Origin: Butyrivibrio proteoclasticus B316
Lineage (GTDB): Bacteria; Bacillota; Clostridia; Lachnospirales; Lachnospiraceae
Reading direction: 5' to 3'
Length of the DNA: 64,000 nt
Assembly (NCBI RefSeq): GCF_000145035.1
Contig: NC_014387.1
Span: 1,726,001-1,790,000, forward strand
In this document: positions 1-8,973 of the stretch, one piece after another
Position numbering within the stretch: position 1 is the stretch's first letter
How the letters are laid out: every line of letters begins with the position of its first letter
Made by a program: the position numbers and the translations under genes
The notes under the pieces: model-generated
What the model saw: only the letters and a program-made list of their open reading frames with translations
Databases searched by the model: none
Told to the model about the DNA's origin: nothing

Positions 1-5
1 GAGAT

Positions 6-965
6 ATGATAAGCATTACTGAGGTTATTCTAATAGTTGCAGGTTTTGCAGCTATCATATTAGGGTACCTTCTACCAGCCGGTAAGGAAATGGACGAGGA
101 GGACAAAATGCTCATGGAGAGGGAGATTCGTGAGCTTGTTCGTCGTGAGGTTGAAGATCAGAAGGAAACCATCGAAAACATGGTGGATGACACCGTGGAC
201 AATTCTCTTGATCGCACAGAACGTGCGATGGAACGCATTTCTAATGAAAAACTCTCTGCAATAAATGAATATTCTGATACTGTCATCAATGATATTCATA
301 AAAATCATGATGAAGTTATGTTTATGTACGACATGCTCAATGATAAACATAAAAACCTTACCAGTGTGGTGTCTGAAGTTACCAAGAAAACTGATGAGGC
401 TAAGCAGGCTGTCAAGGATGCAGAAGCTACAGTTAGAGATGCTGAGGCTACAGCAAGGGAAGCCAAGGTCGCTACATCAAACCTTAACAGTATTACATCC
501 AAAAAAGAAAATGTAAGAGCCATTCTTCTTGATGAAGATGAAGACAGACTTAGCGGAATCAGAATTCCCTATAATGAGAAAAAAGATTCTATTACTGTTC
601 ATGTTAAACCGGAAGAGCCTGAGCCAGAAAATAGCGGTTATGTCTCTGAAGAAAATATTCAGGAGCTTAAGGATATTGCAGCTGAAGTTATTACCAAAGA
701 TCAGGCAAGCGGACTGCATGTCATAGGCAATAAGGGTGAACAGGCTTCTGCCAAGGTTGTTCCTATTGCTGAGGCAAGAGCAGCTAATCCTGACAGAAAC
801 ATGATGGAGCTTACAGCCAATGATCCGATTTCACAGAACAGAAGGATCATAGAAATGCATAAAGCCGGCAAATCTAATATGGTCATAGCGAGAGAACTTG
901 GCCTTGGTATTGGAGAAGTCAAGCTCGTTATTGATCTTTCAAACAAGCATAGAAAAGTTAAATAA
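6..965 (+). CDS. Membrane-anchored coiled-coil protein (DUF6115-like)
   Basis: 319-aa protein of unknown function. One hydrophobic segment at residues 7-25 anchors it, followed by a long charged, heptad-rich stretch (about 30-170) with Ala/Glu-rich blocks typical of coiled coils. The last 45 residues look like a helix-turn-helix (IIEMHKAGKSNMVIARELGLG), as in Lachnospiraceae proteins labelled DUF6115; that family name is from memory. The start lies 5 bases from the window edge, so its ribosome binding site cannot be judged. The next gene begins 23 bases downstream and is also an anchored envelope protein, so the two are probably co-transcribed. A structural or regulatory role at the membrane is inference only. 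Confidence 0.75.
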   Translation: MISITEVILIVAGFAAIILGYLLPAGKEMDEEDKMLMEREIRELVRREVEDQKETIENMVDDTVDNSLDRTERAMERISNEKLSAINEYSDTVINDIHKNHDEVMFMYDMLNDKHKNLTSVVSEVTKKTDEAKQAVKDAEATVRDAEATAREAKVATSNLNSITSKKENVRAILLDEDEDRLSGIRIPYNEKKDSITVHVKPEEPEPENSGYVSEENIQELKDIAAEVITKDQASGLHVIGNKGEQASAKVVPIAEARAANPDRNMMELTANDPISQNRRIIEMHKAGKSNMVIARELGLGIGEVKLVIDLSNKHRKVK

Positions 966-988
966 AATATTTTAAGGATAAAACAGGT

Positions 989-1774
989 ATGAAGTTAAAG
1001 TATTACCTTCGCGGTATGGGGATTGGAATAATACTTACTGCGATAGTTATGGGGTTTGCCCTTGGCGGCAGAAAGACAACTATCAGCGATGCTGAAGTTA
1101 TAGAAAGAGCCAAGGCTCTTGGCATGATTGATGGAAACGGAGTCCTTGATTCAGGTACTGATAGTAACGAGGTTAGTTTGGATGATTCACTTACACCCGG
1201 TTCGGCATTGGCTCAGGAAGGAACAGAAGTATCTCAGGAAATCGACAAAGAAATCTCTTCGTCAGGTGAATATGTTTCGGACATGGCTTCTGAAACGGAG
1301 GAAAGAGAAGATTCGCAAGCAGAAATTTCAACAGTTCAAAATGAGAATTCAGGAGCTGAAAGCACCAAAGAAAAAAATGAAGCTTCAAACGGAAAAAGCG
1401 GAATAAATAAGGCTGAGGAAAACCAGGCTGCAGCAATAAAGTCTGCAGATGAGACAGCTGTAGCAGAAGAAATTGCCGCAGATAATAAAAGTTCAGCAAC
1501 TACTGATTCGTCAGTACAAGAGGCGCCTAAGCCATCAGAAAGTCAGGCTGTTGGTAATAAAACAACTGTTACCAAAAATGTTACAATTCCGAGCGGACTA
1601 GGATCAGAAGGTGTTGCAAGAGTTCTTTATAATGCAGGAGTTGTGGATGATGCGGTGACCTTTAATAACTACCTTGTTGAACGTAAGATGGACAGGAGCA
1701 TCAGGGCCGGGCAGAAGACATTTCCTGCGGGTTCATCTTATGAAGATATTGCAAGAATAATATGTCAGGGTTAA
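989..1774 (+). CDS. Envelope protein with MltG/YceG-like N-domain, no catalytic domain
   Basis: 261 aa. A membrane segment at about residues 10-27 is followed by roughly 150 residues of low-complexity Ser/Glu/Ala linker, then a folded C-terminal domain of about 65 residues (VTIPSGLGSEGVARVLYNAG through the end). That domain resembles the LysM-like module at the front of MltG/YceG endolytic transglycosylases, but the catalytic lytic domain is absent. It is therefore unlikely to cut glycan and more likely binds peptidoglycan or a partner outside the membrane (inference). AAGGA at 974-978 is the ribosome binding site. A hairpin terminator follows the stop codon directly, so this gene closes its operon. 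Confidence 0.7.
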   Translation: MKLKYYLRGMGIGIILTAIVMGFALGGRKTTISDAEVIERAKALGMIDGNGVLDSGTDSNEVSLDDSLTPGSALAQEGTEVSQEIDKEISSSGEYVSDMASETEEREDSQAEISTVQNENSGAESTKEKNEASNGKSGINKAEENQAAAIKSADETAVAEEIAADNKSSATTDSSVQEAPKPSESQAVGNKTTVTKNVTIPSGLGSEGVARVLYNAGVVDDAVTFNNYLVERKMDRSIRAGQKTFPAGSSYEDIARIICQG

Positions 1775-1814
1775 GAGACAATACATGTTTTAAGTCATGG
1801 TTGTCTCTTTTTTT
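1774..1814 (+). terminator. Intrinsic terminator after the MltG-like gene
   Basis: Arms AGAGACAA (1774-1781) and TTGTCTCT (1801-1808) run into a T-rich tract at 1808-1814. Confidence 0.8.
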
Positions 1815-1836
1815 GCTATTTTTTGCCAAAAAAGTG

Positions 1837-1865
1837 TTGAAATGTATGGTTTGCTATGCTAATAT
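1837..1865 (+). promoter_or_regulatory. Sigma-A promoter for rpsB
   Basis: TTGAAA (1837-1842), 17-bp spacer, TAATAT (1860-1865). It lies just past the previous terminator and predicts a leader of about 200 nt before rpsB. Confidence 0.75.
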
Positions 1866-1871
1866 TAGAGA

Positions 1872-2075
1872 GCTGTTGATTTAAGGGATATTTATGCCCT
1901 GAATTGCAGACTGTCTTTTGACAGTAACACAAATATGCACGTATATCTAATTCTCATTCCGGTGTCGGCAGATGCTGCTGATCAGTATGAGAGTCTCGCA
2001 CGGAAGATGACGCTTCTTCTATGCAATATGAGGCCAAGGGGTATACGGAAGAATTAACCAAATGGAGGTAATAAC
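1872..2075 (+). promoter_or_regulatory. Untranslated leader of rpsB
   Basis: About 200 nt between the promoter and the rpsB start with no convincing ORF. It contains a clear hairpin ACTGTC-tttt-GACAGT (1910-1925) and a weaker AGGG/CCCT pairing at 1884-1900. The length and position fit an autoregulatory ribosomal-protein leader, but I do not recognise a described S2 leader class in it. Confidence 0.4.
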
Positions 2076-2816
2076 ATGAGCGTTGTATCAATGAAACAGT
2101 TACTTGAAGCAGGTGTACACTTCGGACACCAGACAAGAAGATGGAACCCTAAAATGGCTCCTTACATCTTCACAGAGAGAAACGGAATCCACATCATCGA
2201 TCTTCAGAAGTCAGTTGTTAAGGTAGATGAGGCTTACAAGGCAGTATTTGAGATTGCACAGCAGGGTGGAACAATCCTTTTCGTTGGAACCAAGAAGCAG
2301 GCTCAGGATGCAGTTAAGACTGAGGCAGAGCGTTGCGGTATGTACTATGTTAACGAGAGATGGCTTGGTGGTATGCTCACAAACTTCAAGACAATCCAGA
2401 GCAGAATCGCTAGAATGAAAGCTATCGAGAAGATGCAGGAAGATGGAACATTCGATGTTCTTCCTAAGAAGGAAGTTGCTATGCTCAAGAAGGAGCTTGC
2501 TAAACTTCAGGCTAACCTTGGCGGAATCAGAGATATGAAGAGAATCCCTGACGCTATCTTCGTAGTTGACCCTAAGAAGGAGAGAATCTGCATTCAGGAA
2601 GCTGAGTCTCTTGGAATCACACTTATCGGTATCGGCGATACAAACTGTGATCCAGAAGAGCTTGATTTCATCATTCCTGGTAACGATGATGCTATCAGAG
2701 CAGTTAAGCTTATCGTTGGTAAGATGGCTGATGCTGTTATCGAGGCTAACCAGGGCGCTGAGTCAGACGCTGCAGCTGATTATGTGCAGAGGATGCTGAG
2801 GCAACTGAGGAAGTAA
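2076..2816 (+). CDS. rpsB: 30S ribosomal protein uS2
   Basis: 246-aa S2 protein of the small ribosomal subunit. The opening is diagnostic: [20 protein letters not shown] followed by RRWNPKM, and the family stretch [14 protein letters not shown] is present. Length is normal for Firmicutes. AATGGAGGTAATAAC precedes the ATG. tsf follows, the classic rpsB-tsf order, but the two are separated by an unusual 177-bp structured spacer. No terminator lies between them, so co-transcription is expected. Confidence 0.98.
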   Translation: MSVVSMKQLLEAGVHFGHQTRRWNPKMAPYIFTERNGIHIIDLQKSVVKVDEAYKAVFEIAQQGGTILFVGTKKQAQDAVKTEAERCGMYYVNERWLGGMLTNFKTIQSRIARMKAIEKMQEDGTFDVLPKKEVAMLKKELAKLQANLGGIRDMKRIPDAIFVVDPKKERICIQEAESLGITLIGIGDTNCDPEELDFIIPGNDDAIRAVKLIVGKMADAVIEANQGAESDAAADYVQRMLRQLRK

Positions 2817-2832
2817 ACGAGTAATTTTTTTA

Positions 2833-2956
2833 ATGAGACAAGCGAAACAATAATAAATACAATTTTATATTCTTATATTTAGTTGTATTTATTATTGATT
2901 TCATTTGGCGAATAGCCAAAACGAAGAATTGTTTTCGATTCTGAGTCTTGTCTCAT
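2833..2956 (+). ncRNA. Multi-stem structured element between rpsB and tsf
   Basis: Four nested or adjacent inverted repeats are readable. The outer 10-bp stem pairs 2833-2842 with 2947-2956 (ATGAGACAAG / CTTGTCTCAT). Inside it are a 14-bp AT stem (2849-2862 with 2883-2896), a 6-bp stem TTTGGC/GCCAAA (2904-2909 with 2915-2920) and a short CGAA/TTCG stem (2922-2925 with 2934-2937). Together they fold as a closed multi-way junction in the mRNA. It could be a cis-regulatory RNA, an RNase processing site or a small palindromic repeat element. I do not recognise the family. Confidence 0.55.
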
Positions 2957-2993
2957 AATTTTATATAATTTTATAAATACGGAGGATAAATAA

Positions 2994-3947
2994 ATGGCTA
3001 TCACAGCAGCAATGGTTAAAGAGTTACGTGAGTCAACTGGCGCAGGTATGATGGAGTGTAAGAAGGCTCTTACAGAGACTAACGGAGATATGGACGCAGC
3101 CGTTGAGTATCTTAGAAAAAATGGTATCATGAAGGCTGAGAAGAAGGCTAGCAGAATTGCAGCTGAAGGTCTTACAAGAATCGCAGTTAAGGATGACAAG
3201 ACTGCAGCAGTAGTTGAGGTAAACTCAGAGACTGACTTCGTTGCTCAGAACGAGAAGTTCCAGGCATTCGTTGAGGCTGTTGCTACTCAGGCTGTTAACT
3301 CAGATGCAGCTGATCTTGATTCATTCATGGCTGAGAAGTGGAACCTTGATGAGAGCAAGACAGTTAATGAGGCTCTTGTTGAGATTACAGCAGTTATTTC
3401 AGAGAAGATCAGCATCAGAAGATTTGAGAAGGTTGTTGCTTCAAATGGTATCGTAGTTCCTTATGTACATGGTGGCGGAAGAATTTCTGTTATTGTAGAG
3501 GCTACAACAGATGTTGTTAACGATGAGATCAAGGATGCTGTTAAGAATGTAGCTATGCAGGTTGCAGCTCTTAATCCTAAATTTGTTTCTTCTGATGAAA
3601 TTTCTGAAGAGTACAGAAACCACGAGAAGGAGATCCTTCTTGCTCAGGCAATGAAAGAGAACGAAGAGCTTCCTGAGAACAAGAGAAAGCCTCAGGAGAT
3701 CATCGAGAAGATGCTTATTGGACGTCTTAACAAGGAGTTCAAGGAAATCTGCCTTAACGATCAGGTTTATGTAAAGGCTGAAGATGGCAAGCAGTCAGTT
3801 GGCCAGTACCTCGCACAGGTTGGTAAGGCTAATGGCGCAAATCTTTCAATCAAGAGATTCGTTCGTTTTGAGACAGGTGAAGGTATCGAGAAGAAGAACG
3901 AGAACTTCGCTGAGGAAGTTGCTAAGCAGGCAGCTGGTCTTAACTAA
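2994..3947 (+). CDS. tsf: Elongation factor Ts
   Basis: 317-aa guanine-nucleotide exchange factor for EF-Tu, cytoplasmic. The N-terminal UBA-like domain (residues 1-50) carries the signature VKELRESTGAGMMECKKAL. The core has TDFVAQNEKF, the region that contacts EF-Tu. GGAGG at 2981-2985 supports the ATG. The gene is followed by a strong terminator, so the rpsB-tsf unit ends here. Confidence 0.97.
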   Translation: MAITAAMVKELRESTGAGMMECKKALTETNGDMDAAVEYLRKNGIMKAEKKASRIAAEGLTRIAVKDDKTAAVVEVNSETDFVAQNEKFQAFVEAVATQAVNSDAADLDSFMAEKWNLDESKTVNEALVEITAVISEKISIRRFEKVVASNGIVVPYVHGGGRISVIVEATTDVVNDEIKDAVKNVAMQVAALNPKFVSSDEISEEYRNHEKEILLAQAMKENEELPENKRKPQEIIEKMLIGRLNKEFKEICLNDQVYVKAEDGKQSVGQYLAQVGKANGANLSIKRFVRFETGEGIEKKNENFAEEVAKQAAGLN

Positions 3948-3963
3948 TTATTATAGTAATATT

Positions 3964-3995
3964 GGGCTTCGGATGAATGTCCGAAGCCCTTTTTT
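3964..3995 (+). terminator. Intrinsic terminator of rpsB-tsf
   Basis: Ten-bp perfect stem GGGCTTCGGA (3964-3973) with TCCGAAGCCC (3980-3989), then six T residues. Confidence 0.9.
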
Positions 3996-4081
3996 CGTCA
4001 ATTTCACATCTTTTTTTATTCGAAATATGTTGTATACTAATAGGGTGTGATTTTTATAAGCTATGTTGGGAGTGAGTAATT

Positions 4082-4834
4082 TTGAATCAGTCAGTAACAA
4101 TTAAAGGTACAAAGTCAGGAATAATCCTTGTACTTGATCCTGGTGTGGCATTTGAAGAGCTGAGAGAAGACATTAAGAATCATTTTATTGAGGCTTCTTC
4201 ATTCCTTGGCAAGAATAACATGGGGCTTATCATTCGGGGGAGAAAGCTTTCAGAGTCAGAGGAAGAGGATGTCCTTAACATTATCGCTGATAATACTCAG
4301 CTTAGTATCACTTGTATCATAGACGAGGAATCTGAAACAGAGAGACTTTTTAGTAAGTCCAAGAAGGCAGACGATAAGGTTCTTCCTGACAAGTCTGAGA
4401 AAGTCAATGTGACAGTTCCAACGGACGCTTGCGATAATAATGCGCAGGTTCTTGTTGGTAATCTTCGTTCCGGTCAAGATGTTTCCTGCGAACAAAACGT
4501 AGTAATACTGGGTGATGTCAAACCTGGTGCCAGTGTTACTTCATATGGCAGTATTTTTATACTGGGTGAACTGAGAGGCAATGCTTTTGCCGGTGCAGGT
4601 GGAGACACCAGTGCCATAGTAATGGCTCTTAAACTCAACCCTTTACAGGTCAGGATAGCTGATTCAATTGCTATTTCACCTGATTCAGATGCTGATAAGG
4701 GTTCGAAGCTCAGATTCAAGAAAAAGAAGATCATGTGCAGCGAGAATGAGCCTGAGGTTGCGTACATAGAAAATGGTCATATCATAAAAGCTTTGTATGG
4801 ACCATCATTTTTAAGACAATTTGGTAAAAAATAA
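4082..4834 (+). CDS. minC: Septum site-determining protein MinC
   Basis: 250-aa division inhibitor that blocks FtsZ assembly away from mid-cell and is recruited to the membrane by MinD. The N-terminal FtsZ-inhibiting domain covers about 1-100. The C-terminal beta-helix domain (about 118-225) has the family pattern VVILGDVKPGASVTSYGSIF and ILGELRGNAFAG, then RIADSIAIS. The start is TTG, with GGAG at 4069-4072 nine bases ahead; no in-frame ATG fits better. A TATACT box at 4033-4038 may be its -10, without a convincing -35. minD follows 12 bases after the stop. Confidence 0.93.
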   Translation: MNQSVTIKGTKSGIILVLDPGVAFEELREDIKNHFIEASSFLGKNNMGLIIRGRKLSESEEEDVLNIIADNTQLSITCIIDEESETERLFSKSKKADDKVLPDKSEKVNVTVPTDACDNNAQVLVGNLRSGQDVSCEQNVVILGDVKPGASVTSYGSIFILGELRGNAFAGAGGDTSAIVMALKLNPLQVRIADSIAISPDSDADKGSKLRFKKKKIMCSENEPEVAYIENGHIIKALYGPSFLRQFGKK

Positions 4835-4846
4835 TTGGAGGATAGT

Positions 4847-5626
4847 ATGGGAGAAGTTATAGTTGTAACATCCGGTAAGGGTGGTGTTGGTAAGACAACC
4901 ACTACTGCCAATCTTGGTACAGGACTTGCCAAGCTCAATAAAAAAGTAGTTCTTATTGATACAGATATAGGTCTTCGTAACCTTGATGTGGTTATGGGAC
5001 TTGAGAACAGAATTGTTTATAACCTTGTTGATGTTATTGAAGGTAATTGCAAGATCAAACAGGCTCTTATTCGTGACAAGAAATATGAGTCACTTTTTCT
5101 TTTACCTGCTGCTCAGACCAAGGATAAGACAAGTGTTACTCCCGAACAGATGAAGAAGCTTACAGATGAACTTAAACAGGAATATGATTACATTATTCTT
5201 GACTGTCCGGCCGGAATTGAGCAGGGATTTAAGAATGCCATAGCTGGTGCTGACAGAGCTCTTGTAGTTACTACACCTGAGGTTTCTGCTGTACGTGATG
5301 CTGACAGGATCATTGGGCTTCTTGAGGCTAATGAGATTGGCAAGACTCATCTTATCGTTAACAGGCTTCGCCCTGATATGGTTAAGCGCGGCGATATGAT
5401 GTCTGCTGAAGATGTCATTGATATTCTTGCAGTTGAACTCATTGGTCAGGTTCCTGATGATGAGAATATTGTTATTGCAACAAACAATGGTGAGCCACTT
5501 GTAGGTGATAATTCGCTTGCCGGCCAGGCTTATATGAATATTTGCAGAAGAGTAACAGGCGAGCAGGTTCCATTCTTGGATCTCGATGCCAAGAAAGGTA
5601 TTTTTTCTTGGTTTAAGAAAAAGTAA
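4847..5626 (+). CDS. minD: Septum site-determining ATPase MinD
   Basis: 259-aa membrane-associated ATPase of the ParA/MinD family. It has the deviant Walker A KGGVGKT at residues 11-17, DTDIGLRNLD after it and the DCPAGIE switch motif. The C-terminus (FSWFKKK) is the basic amphipathic membrane-targeting helix. Start: the in-frame TTG at 4835 overlaps the ribosome binding site GGAGG (4837-4841), so the ATG at 4847 is the real start. It sits between minC and minE in the usual minCDE order. Confidence 0.97.
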   Translation: MGEVIVVTSGKGGVGKTTTTANLGTGLAKLNKKVVLIDTDIGLRNLDVVMGLENRIVYNLVDVIEGNCKIKQALIRDKKYESLFLLPAAQTKDKTSVTPEQMKKLTDELKQEYDYIILDCPAGIEQGFKNAIAGADRALVVTTPEVSAVRDADRIIGLLEANEIGKTHLIVNRLRPDMVKRGDMMSAEDVIDILAVELIGQVPDDENIVIATNNGEPLVGDNSLAGQAYMNICRRVTGEQVPFLDLDAKKGIFSWFKKK

Positions 5627-5642
5627 ATAGGGGGAGGGACTT

Positions 5643-5921
5643 ATGAAACTATCAGATTTTTTCAAAAAGAAATCTTCAAGTGATGTTGCTAAAGACAGAC
5701 TTAAGCTTGTACTTGTTTCAGACCGTGCCACATGCTCTCCTGAGATTATGCAGAAAATCAGAAGCGATATTATAGAAGTTCTTTCTAAATATGCAGAAAT
5801 CGATATGGAAGGCATTGATATCAACTTTACACAGATGGATACTGAAGAAAACGATGGCAAGACAGTTCCTGCTCTTTATGCCAATATTCCTATAAAGAAC
5901 ATGAATCATTCAGCAAAATAA
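5643..5921 (+). CDS. minE: Cell division topological specificity factor MinE
   Basis: 92 aa. It stimulates MinD ATPase and gives MinCD its positional control. The N-terminal amphipathic segment MKLSDFFKKK is followed by the MinD-contact region and then KDRLKLVLVSDRATCSPEIM, the family signature. Length is normal. GGGGGAGGGAC lies just upstream. MinE with MinCD is typical of many Clostridia, while bacilli use DivIVA-linked systems. A terminator follows. Confidence 0.93.
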   Translation: MKLSDFFKKKSSSDVAKDRLKLVLVSDRATCSPEIMQKIRSDIIEVLSKYAEIDMEGIDINFTQMDTEENDGKTVPALYANIPIKNMNHSAK

Positions 5922-5929
5922 TAGTCAGG

Positions 5930-5963
5930 AAACTCGGATTTCATCAGATTTCCGAGTTTTTTT
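5930..5963 (+). terminator. Intrinsic terminator after minE
   Basis: AAACTCGGA (5930-5938) pairs with TCCGAGTTT (5951-5959) and runs into T residues. The next gene starts only 20 bases later without an obvious promoter of its own, so partial read-through is possible. Confidence 0.8.
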
Positions 5964-5983
5964 GACCTTGAGGGGTGCACAAA

Positions 5984-8401
5984 ATGTACGAGGAATACAA
6001 CGTAGGGTTAACAACAGCAAGAGCCAAAGAACTATATAAAGAAGGCTATGGAAACGTACAAATTGATAATACTGCCAAAACTACAGCAGATATCATAAAG
6101 GAAAATGTGTTTACATATTTTAACCTTATTTTCCTGATAATGACAATTCTCTTAGTTGCAGCAGGTGCTTATAAATCACTTACTTTTTTACCTGTAATTA
6201 TATGCAATTCACTAATTGGAATTGCACAGGAATTAAAGGCTAAAAAGGTTTTGGATAAACTTAGTGTTTTGAATCAGTCGTCTGCAAGAGTTATAAGAGA
6301 TGGAAGCGAAGATACTGTTTTCATTGATAGACTTGTTCTCGGGGATGTGGTTCTTTTGACGGCAGGAAGCCAGATTTGCGCAGATGCTGTTGTCATTGAT
6401 GGGGAAGTTTCAGTGAATGAAGCTCTTCTTACCGGAGAAGCAGATGAAATAATAAAAGGCAGGGATTGTGAACTTAAATCCGGCAGTTTTGTTGTATCCG
6501 GAAGATGTCTTGCCAGGCTATCAAGAGTTGGCGTTGAATCATATATTTCACAGCTTATGCTAAAGGCCAAAAAGATGCCTTCTGCGGAGCAGTCAGAAAT
6601 GGTCAGATCGATCAATAGAATTGTTATAGCAGCCGGTGCTGTGATAATTCCTATTGGAATTGCTTTATTTGTTCAAAGCATTGTGATACAGGGAAATTCA
6701 TTCGCTGAGACCGTACCATCTGTTGTTGCTGCCCTTATAGGAATGATTCCTGAAGGCTTGTATCTTCTTCTTAGTATCACTTTGGGCCTTAGTACCATAA
6801 GGCTTGCTCAAAATAAGGTAATGCTTCATGATATGCGCAGTATAGAATCTTTGGCACGAGTAGATACTATATGCGTTGACAAAACCGGAACAATTACAGA
6901 TAACAGTATGCTTGTTGCTGATATTGTTCTGGCAGATTCAGGCTATACAGATGACGATGATCAGTTGCAGAAAATGAACGTTTTGATTTCTGATTATATT
7001 AGCTGCGTTCCTGATGATAATATTACTATGCATGCTCTTGAAGACTTTTTTAAATGTGCATCAGGCAGAACATGTTTAAGCTTTAACTCTTTTAATTCCA
7101 AGTATAAATACAGTAGTGTACAGTTTGATAATTCTACTTACATTATGGGAGCACCGGAATTTATACTTGATAGTAATTATGATCTATATAAGGATGCAAT
7201 CAATAGGTTTGCATCAAAGGGACTAAGAGTATTATGCTTTGCCAGATATTTAGGCGGAGCAATGGGAACGGAAATATTTGATCCTGCTAATGAAAATGTA
7301 TCCCTTAAGGCACCGGAAGGAAGCTTAAAGGGGGCATATTGTGAGCCTCTTGCGTTTATTCTTTTACAGAATCCTATTAGAGAAAATGCCAAAGAGACTT
7401 TTGAATTCTTTAATAAGCAGGGCGTTGATATAAAGGTTATTTCAGGTGATAGCCCGGTTACAGTTTCCGAAGTGGCAATACAGGCTGGAATCGCAGGAGC
7501 AGATAAATATGTGGACGCTTCATTACTTGATGACTTAGAGATTTCGGAATGCGCGACTAAGTACACTGTATTTGGCAGAGTATCACCTGAGCAAAAACAA
7601 ATAATAGTTAGAGCTTTGAAGAAACAGGGCAGAACAGTAGCAATGACTGGTGATGGTGTTAATGATATCCTGGCTATGAAGGACGCTGATTGTTCGATAT
7701 CCATGGCCGCCGGATCTGATGCTGCCATACAGGCTTCGCAGGTTGTTTTGATGGATAGTGATTTTTCCAAAATGCCCAGAATAGTAGCAGAGGGCAGAAG
7801 GAATATCAATAATATACAGAGGACAGCTACATTGTTCCTGGTTAAGAATATTTTTTCTTTATTACTTGCACTGTTTTCAATTATCAGTGTATTGACTTAT
7901 CCGCTTCAACCTTCGCAGATTACAATGGTCAGCCTTGTTAATATAGGAATTCCGGGATTCTTTCTTGCTCTTGAGCCTAATAACAAGAGAATCAGCGGTA
8001 ATTTTCTTGTGAAGGTGCTGTTAAAAGCTATGCCGGCTGCATTAACTGACTTCTTTGCAATCGCAGCACTGGTTGTATTTGGAAATACTTTTGGAGTTAA
8101 GCCTGATGATATATCAGTTGCATCAACTTTTTTACTGGCAATTGTTGGTTTTATCATTCTCGCAAATATTTCGGCACCACTGAATGCTTACAGACTAAGA
8201 GTACTTCTTGGCTGTGTTTTAATTATGATCATTGGAGCATTTTTGTTTCATGATTTGTTTTCAATAAATTATGTATCGACAGAATGTGTGATGCTATTTG
8301 TGCTTTTTGCAATTGCAACAGAACCATTTATGCGATATTTAACTAGATTATTTACTTTTATTGAGAAAAAGTTTACAAAAAAATGCCTAAATTCTCAATA
8401 A
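5984..8401 (+). CDS. Cation-transporting P-type ATPase (CtpE-like)
   Basis: 805-aa integral membrane pump. Landmarks in order: actuator-domain TGEAD (T150), the TM4 motif IPEGL just before the catalytic domain, the phosphorylated aspartate in DKTGT (D299), and the hinge TGDGVND (about 555-561). Paired hydrophobic segments lie near residues 45-80 and 210-275, with several more at the C-terminus. The PEGL motif and the absence of heavy-metal CPC or N-terminal CxxC motifs place it with CtpE/Ca2+-like pumps rather than copper or zinc exporters. The substrate is inferred, not shown. ATG 5984 is preferred over GTG 5975 because GAGGGG at 5970-5975 is the binding site. Confidence 0.9.
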   Translation: MYEEYNVGLTTARAKELYKEGYGNVQIDNTAKTTADIIKENVFTYFNLIFLIMTILLVAAGAYKSLTFLPVIICNSLIGIAQELKAKKVLDKLSVLNQSSARVIRDGSEDTVFIDRLVLGDVVLLTAGSQICADAVVIDGEVSVNEALLTGEADEIIKGRDCELKSGSFVVSGRCLARLSRVGVESYISQLMLKAKKMPSAEQSEMVRSINRIVIAAGAVIIPIGIALFVQSIVIQGNSFAETVPSVVAALIGMIPEGLYLLLSITLGLSTIRLAQNKVMLHDMRSIESLARVDTICVDKTGTITDNSMLVADIVLADSGYTDDDDQLQKMNVLISDYISCVPDDNITMHALEDFFKCASGRTCLSFNSFNSKYKYSSVQFDNSTYIMGAPEFILDSNYDLYKDAINRFASKGLRVLCFARYLGGAMGTEIFDPANENVSLKAPEGSLKGAYCEPLAFILLQNPIRENAKETFEFFNKQGVDIKVISGDSPVTVSEVAIQAGIAGADKYVDASLLDDLEISECATKYTVFGRVSPEQKQIIVRALKKQGRTVAMTGDGVNDILAMKDADCSISMAAGSDAAIQASQVVLMDSDFSKMPRIVAEGRRNINNIQRTATLFLVKNIFSLLLALFSIISVLTYPLQPSQITMVSLVNIGIPGFFLALEPNNKRISGNFLVKVLLKAMPAALTDFFAIAALVVFGNTFGVKPDDISVASTFLLAIVGFIILANISAPLNAYRLRVLLGCVLIMIIGAFLFHDLFSINYVSTECVMLFVLFAIATEPFMRYLTRLFTFIEKKFTKKCLNSQ

Positions 8402-8415
8402 AATTTAATAATTAA

Positions 8416-8446
8416 ATGACAATTATATTAAAGTTTATGATATAAT
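8416..8446 (+). promoter_or_regulatory. Possible promoter of the MarR/OhrR-like gene
   Basis: TATAAT at 8441-8446 with ATGACA at 8416-8421. The 19-bp spacer is long. The surroundings are very AT-rich, so the -10 is the only firm part. Confidence 0.4.
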
Positions 8447-8479
8447 TTAATAGTATTCAATTATATTAGGAGAAGTGTT

Positions 8480-8923
8480 ATGGAAAACAACGAAGAAAAA
8501 TACGCATCATTAAAATTGGAGAATCAGATCTGCTTTCCTTTGTATGCATGTTCCAAGGAAATTATCAGAAAGTATAAACCATATCTTGATGAGATTGATC
8601 TTACTTATACCCAGTACATCACTATGATGGTCCTCTGGGAGAAGAAGTGTGTCAATGTTAAGACGCTTGGCGAGTGTCTGTATCTTGATTCAGGTACACT
8701 TACTCCTGTGCTTAAAAAGCTTGAATCTAAAGGCTATATAAGCAGAGTCAGATCCAATGAGGATGAGAGAAACCTAGTTGTTACAATTACTGATGAAGGT
8801 GAGAAACTCAAGGATCAGGCTGTATGTATTCCGGGCAAAATTGGCTCTTGTGTAAATCTAGCTTCTAAGGATGCAGAATTATTGTATAGTCTTTTGTATA
8901 AGATTATAGGAAATGTAAGATAA
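8480..8923 (+). CDS. MarR-family regulator, OhrR-like
   Basis: 147-aa winged-helix regulator. Residues 15-21 read NQICFPL, close to the start of OhrR proteins, where the lone N-terminal cysteine (here C18) senses organic peroxides. The recognition and wing regions are present (SGTLTPVLKKLESKGYISRV, then RSNEDERN). OhrR normally represses an adjacent ohr peroxidase gene. None is here; the neighbours are a P-type ATPase and the hydrogenase operon. AGGAGAAG precedes the ATG. The redox-sensing assignment rests on family resemblance. Confidence 0.85.
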   Translation: MENNEEKYASLKLENQICFPLYACSKEIIRKYKPYLDEIDLTYTQYITMMVLWEKKCVNVKTLGECLYLDSGTLTPVLKKLESKGYISRVRSNEDERNLVVTITDEGEKLKDQAVCIPGKIGSCVNLASKDAELLYSLLYKIIGNVR

Positions 8924-8929
8924 TCCTTA

Positions 8930-8958
8930 TTGATTTTTTGTTGCAATAGAAATATAAT
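8930..8958 (+). promoter_or_regulatory. Promoter of the csoR-like/ech/hyp unit
   Basis: TTGATT (8930-8935), 17-bp spacer, TATAAT (8953-8958). Transcription would start near 8965 and give a leader of about 90 nt that contains the nested hairpin. Confidence 0.7.
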
Positions 8959-8973
8959 AAATTTCGGCTTTAG

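Noticed and set aside
5102..5860. 252-codon open frame on the minus strand opposite minD/minE
   Set aside because: Lies entirely opposite the well-recognised minD and minE genes, has no binding site and no family resemblance.
7177..7809. 210-codon minus-strand frame opposite the P-type ATPase
   Set aside because: Covers the conserved catalytic domain of the real gene; composition fits a reverse shadow.
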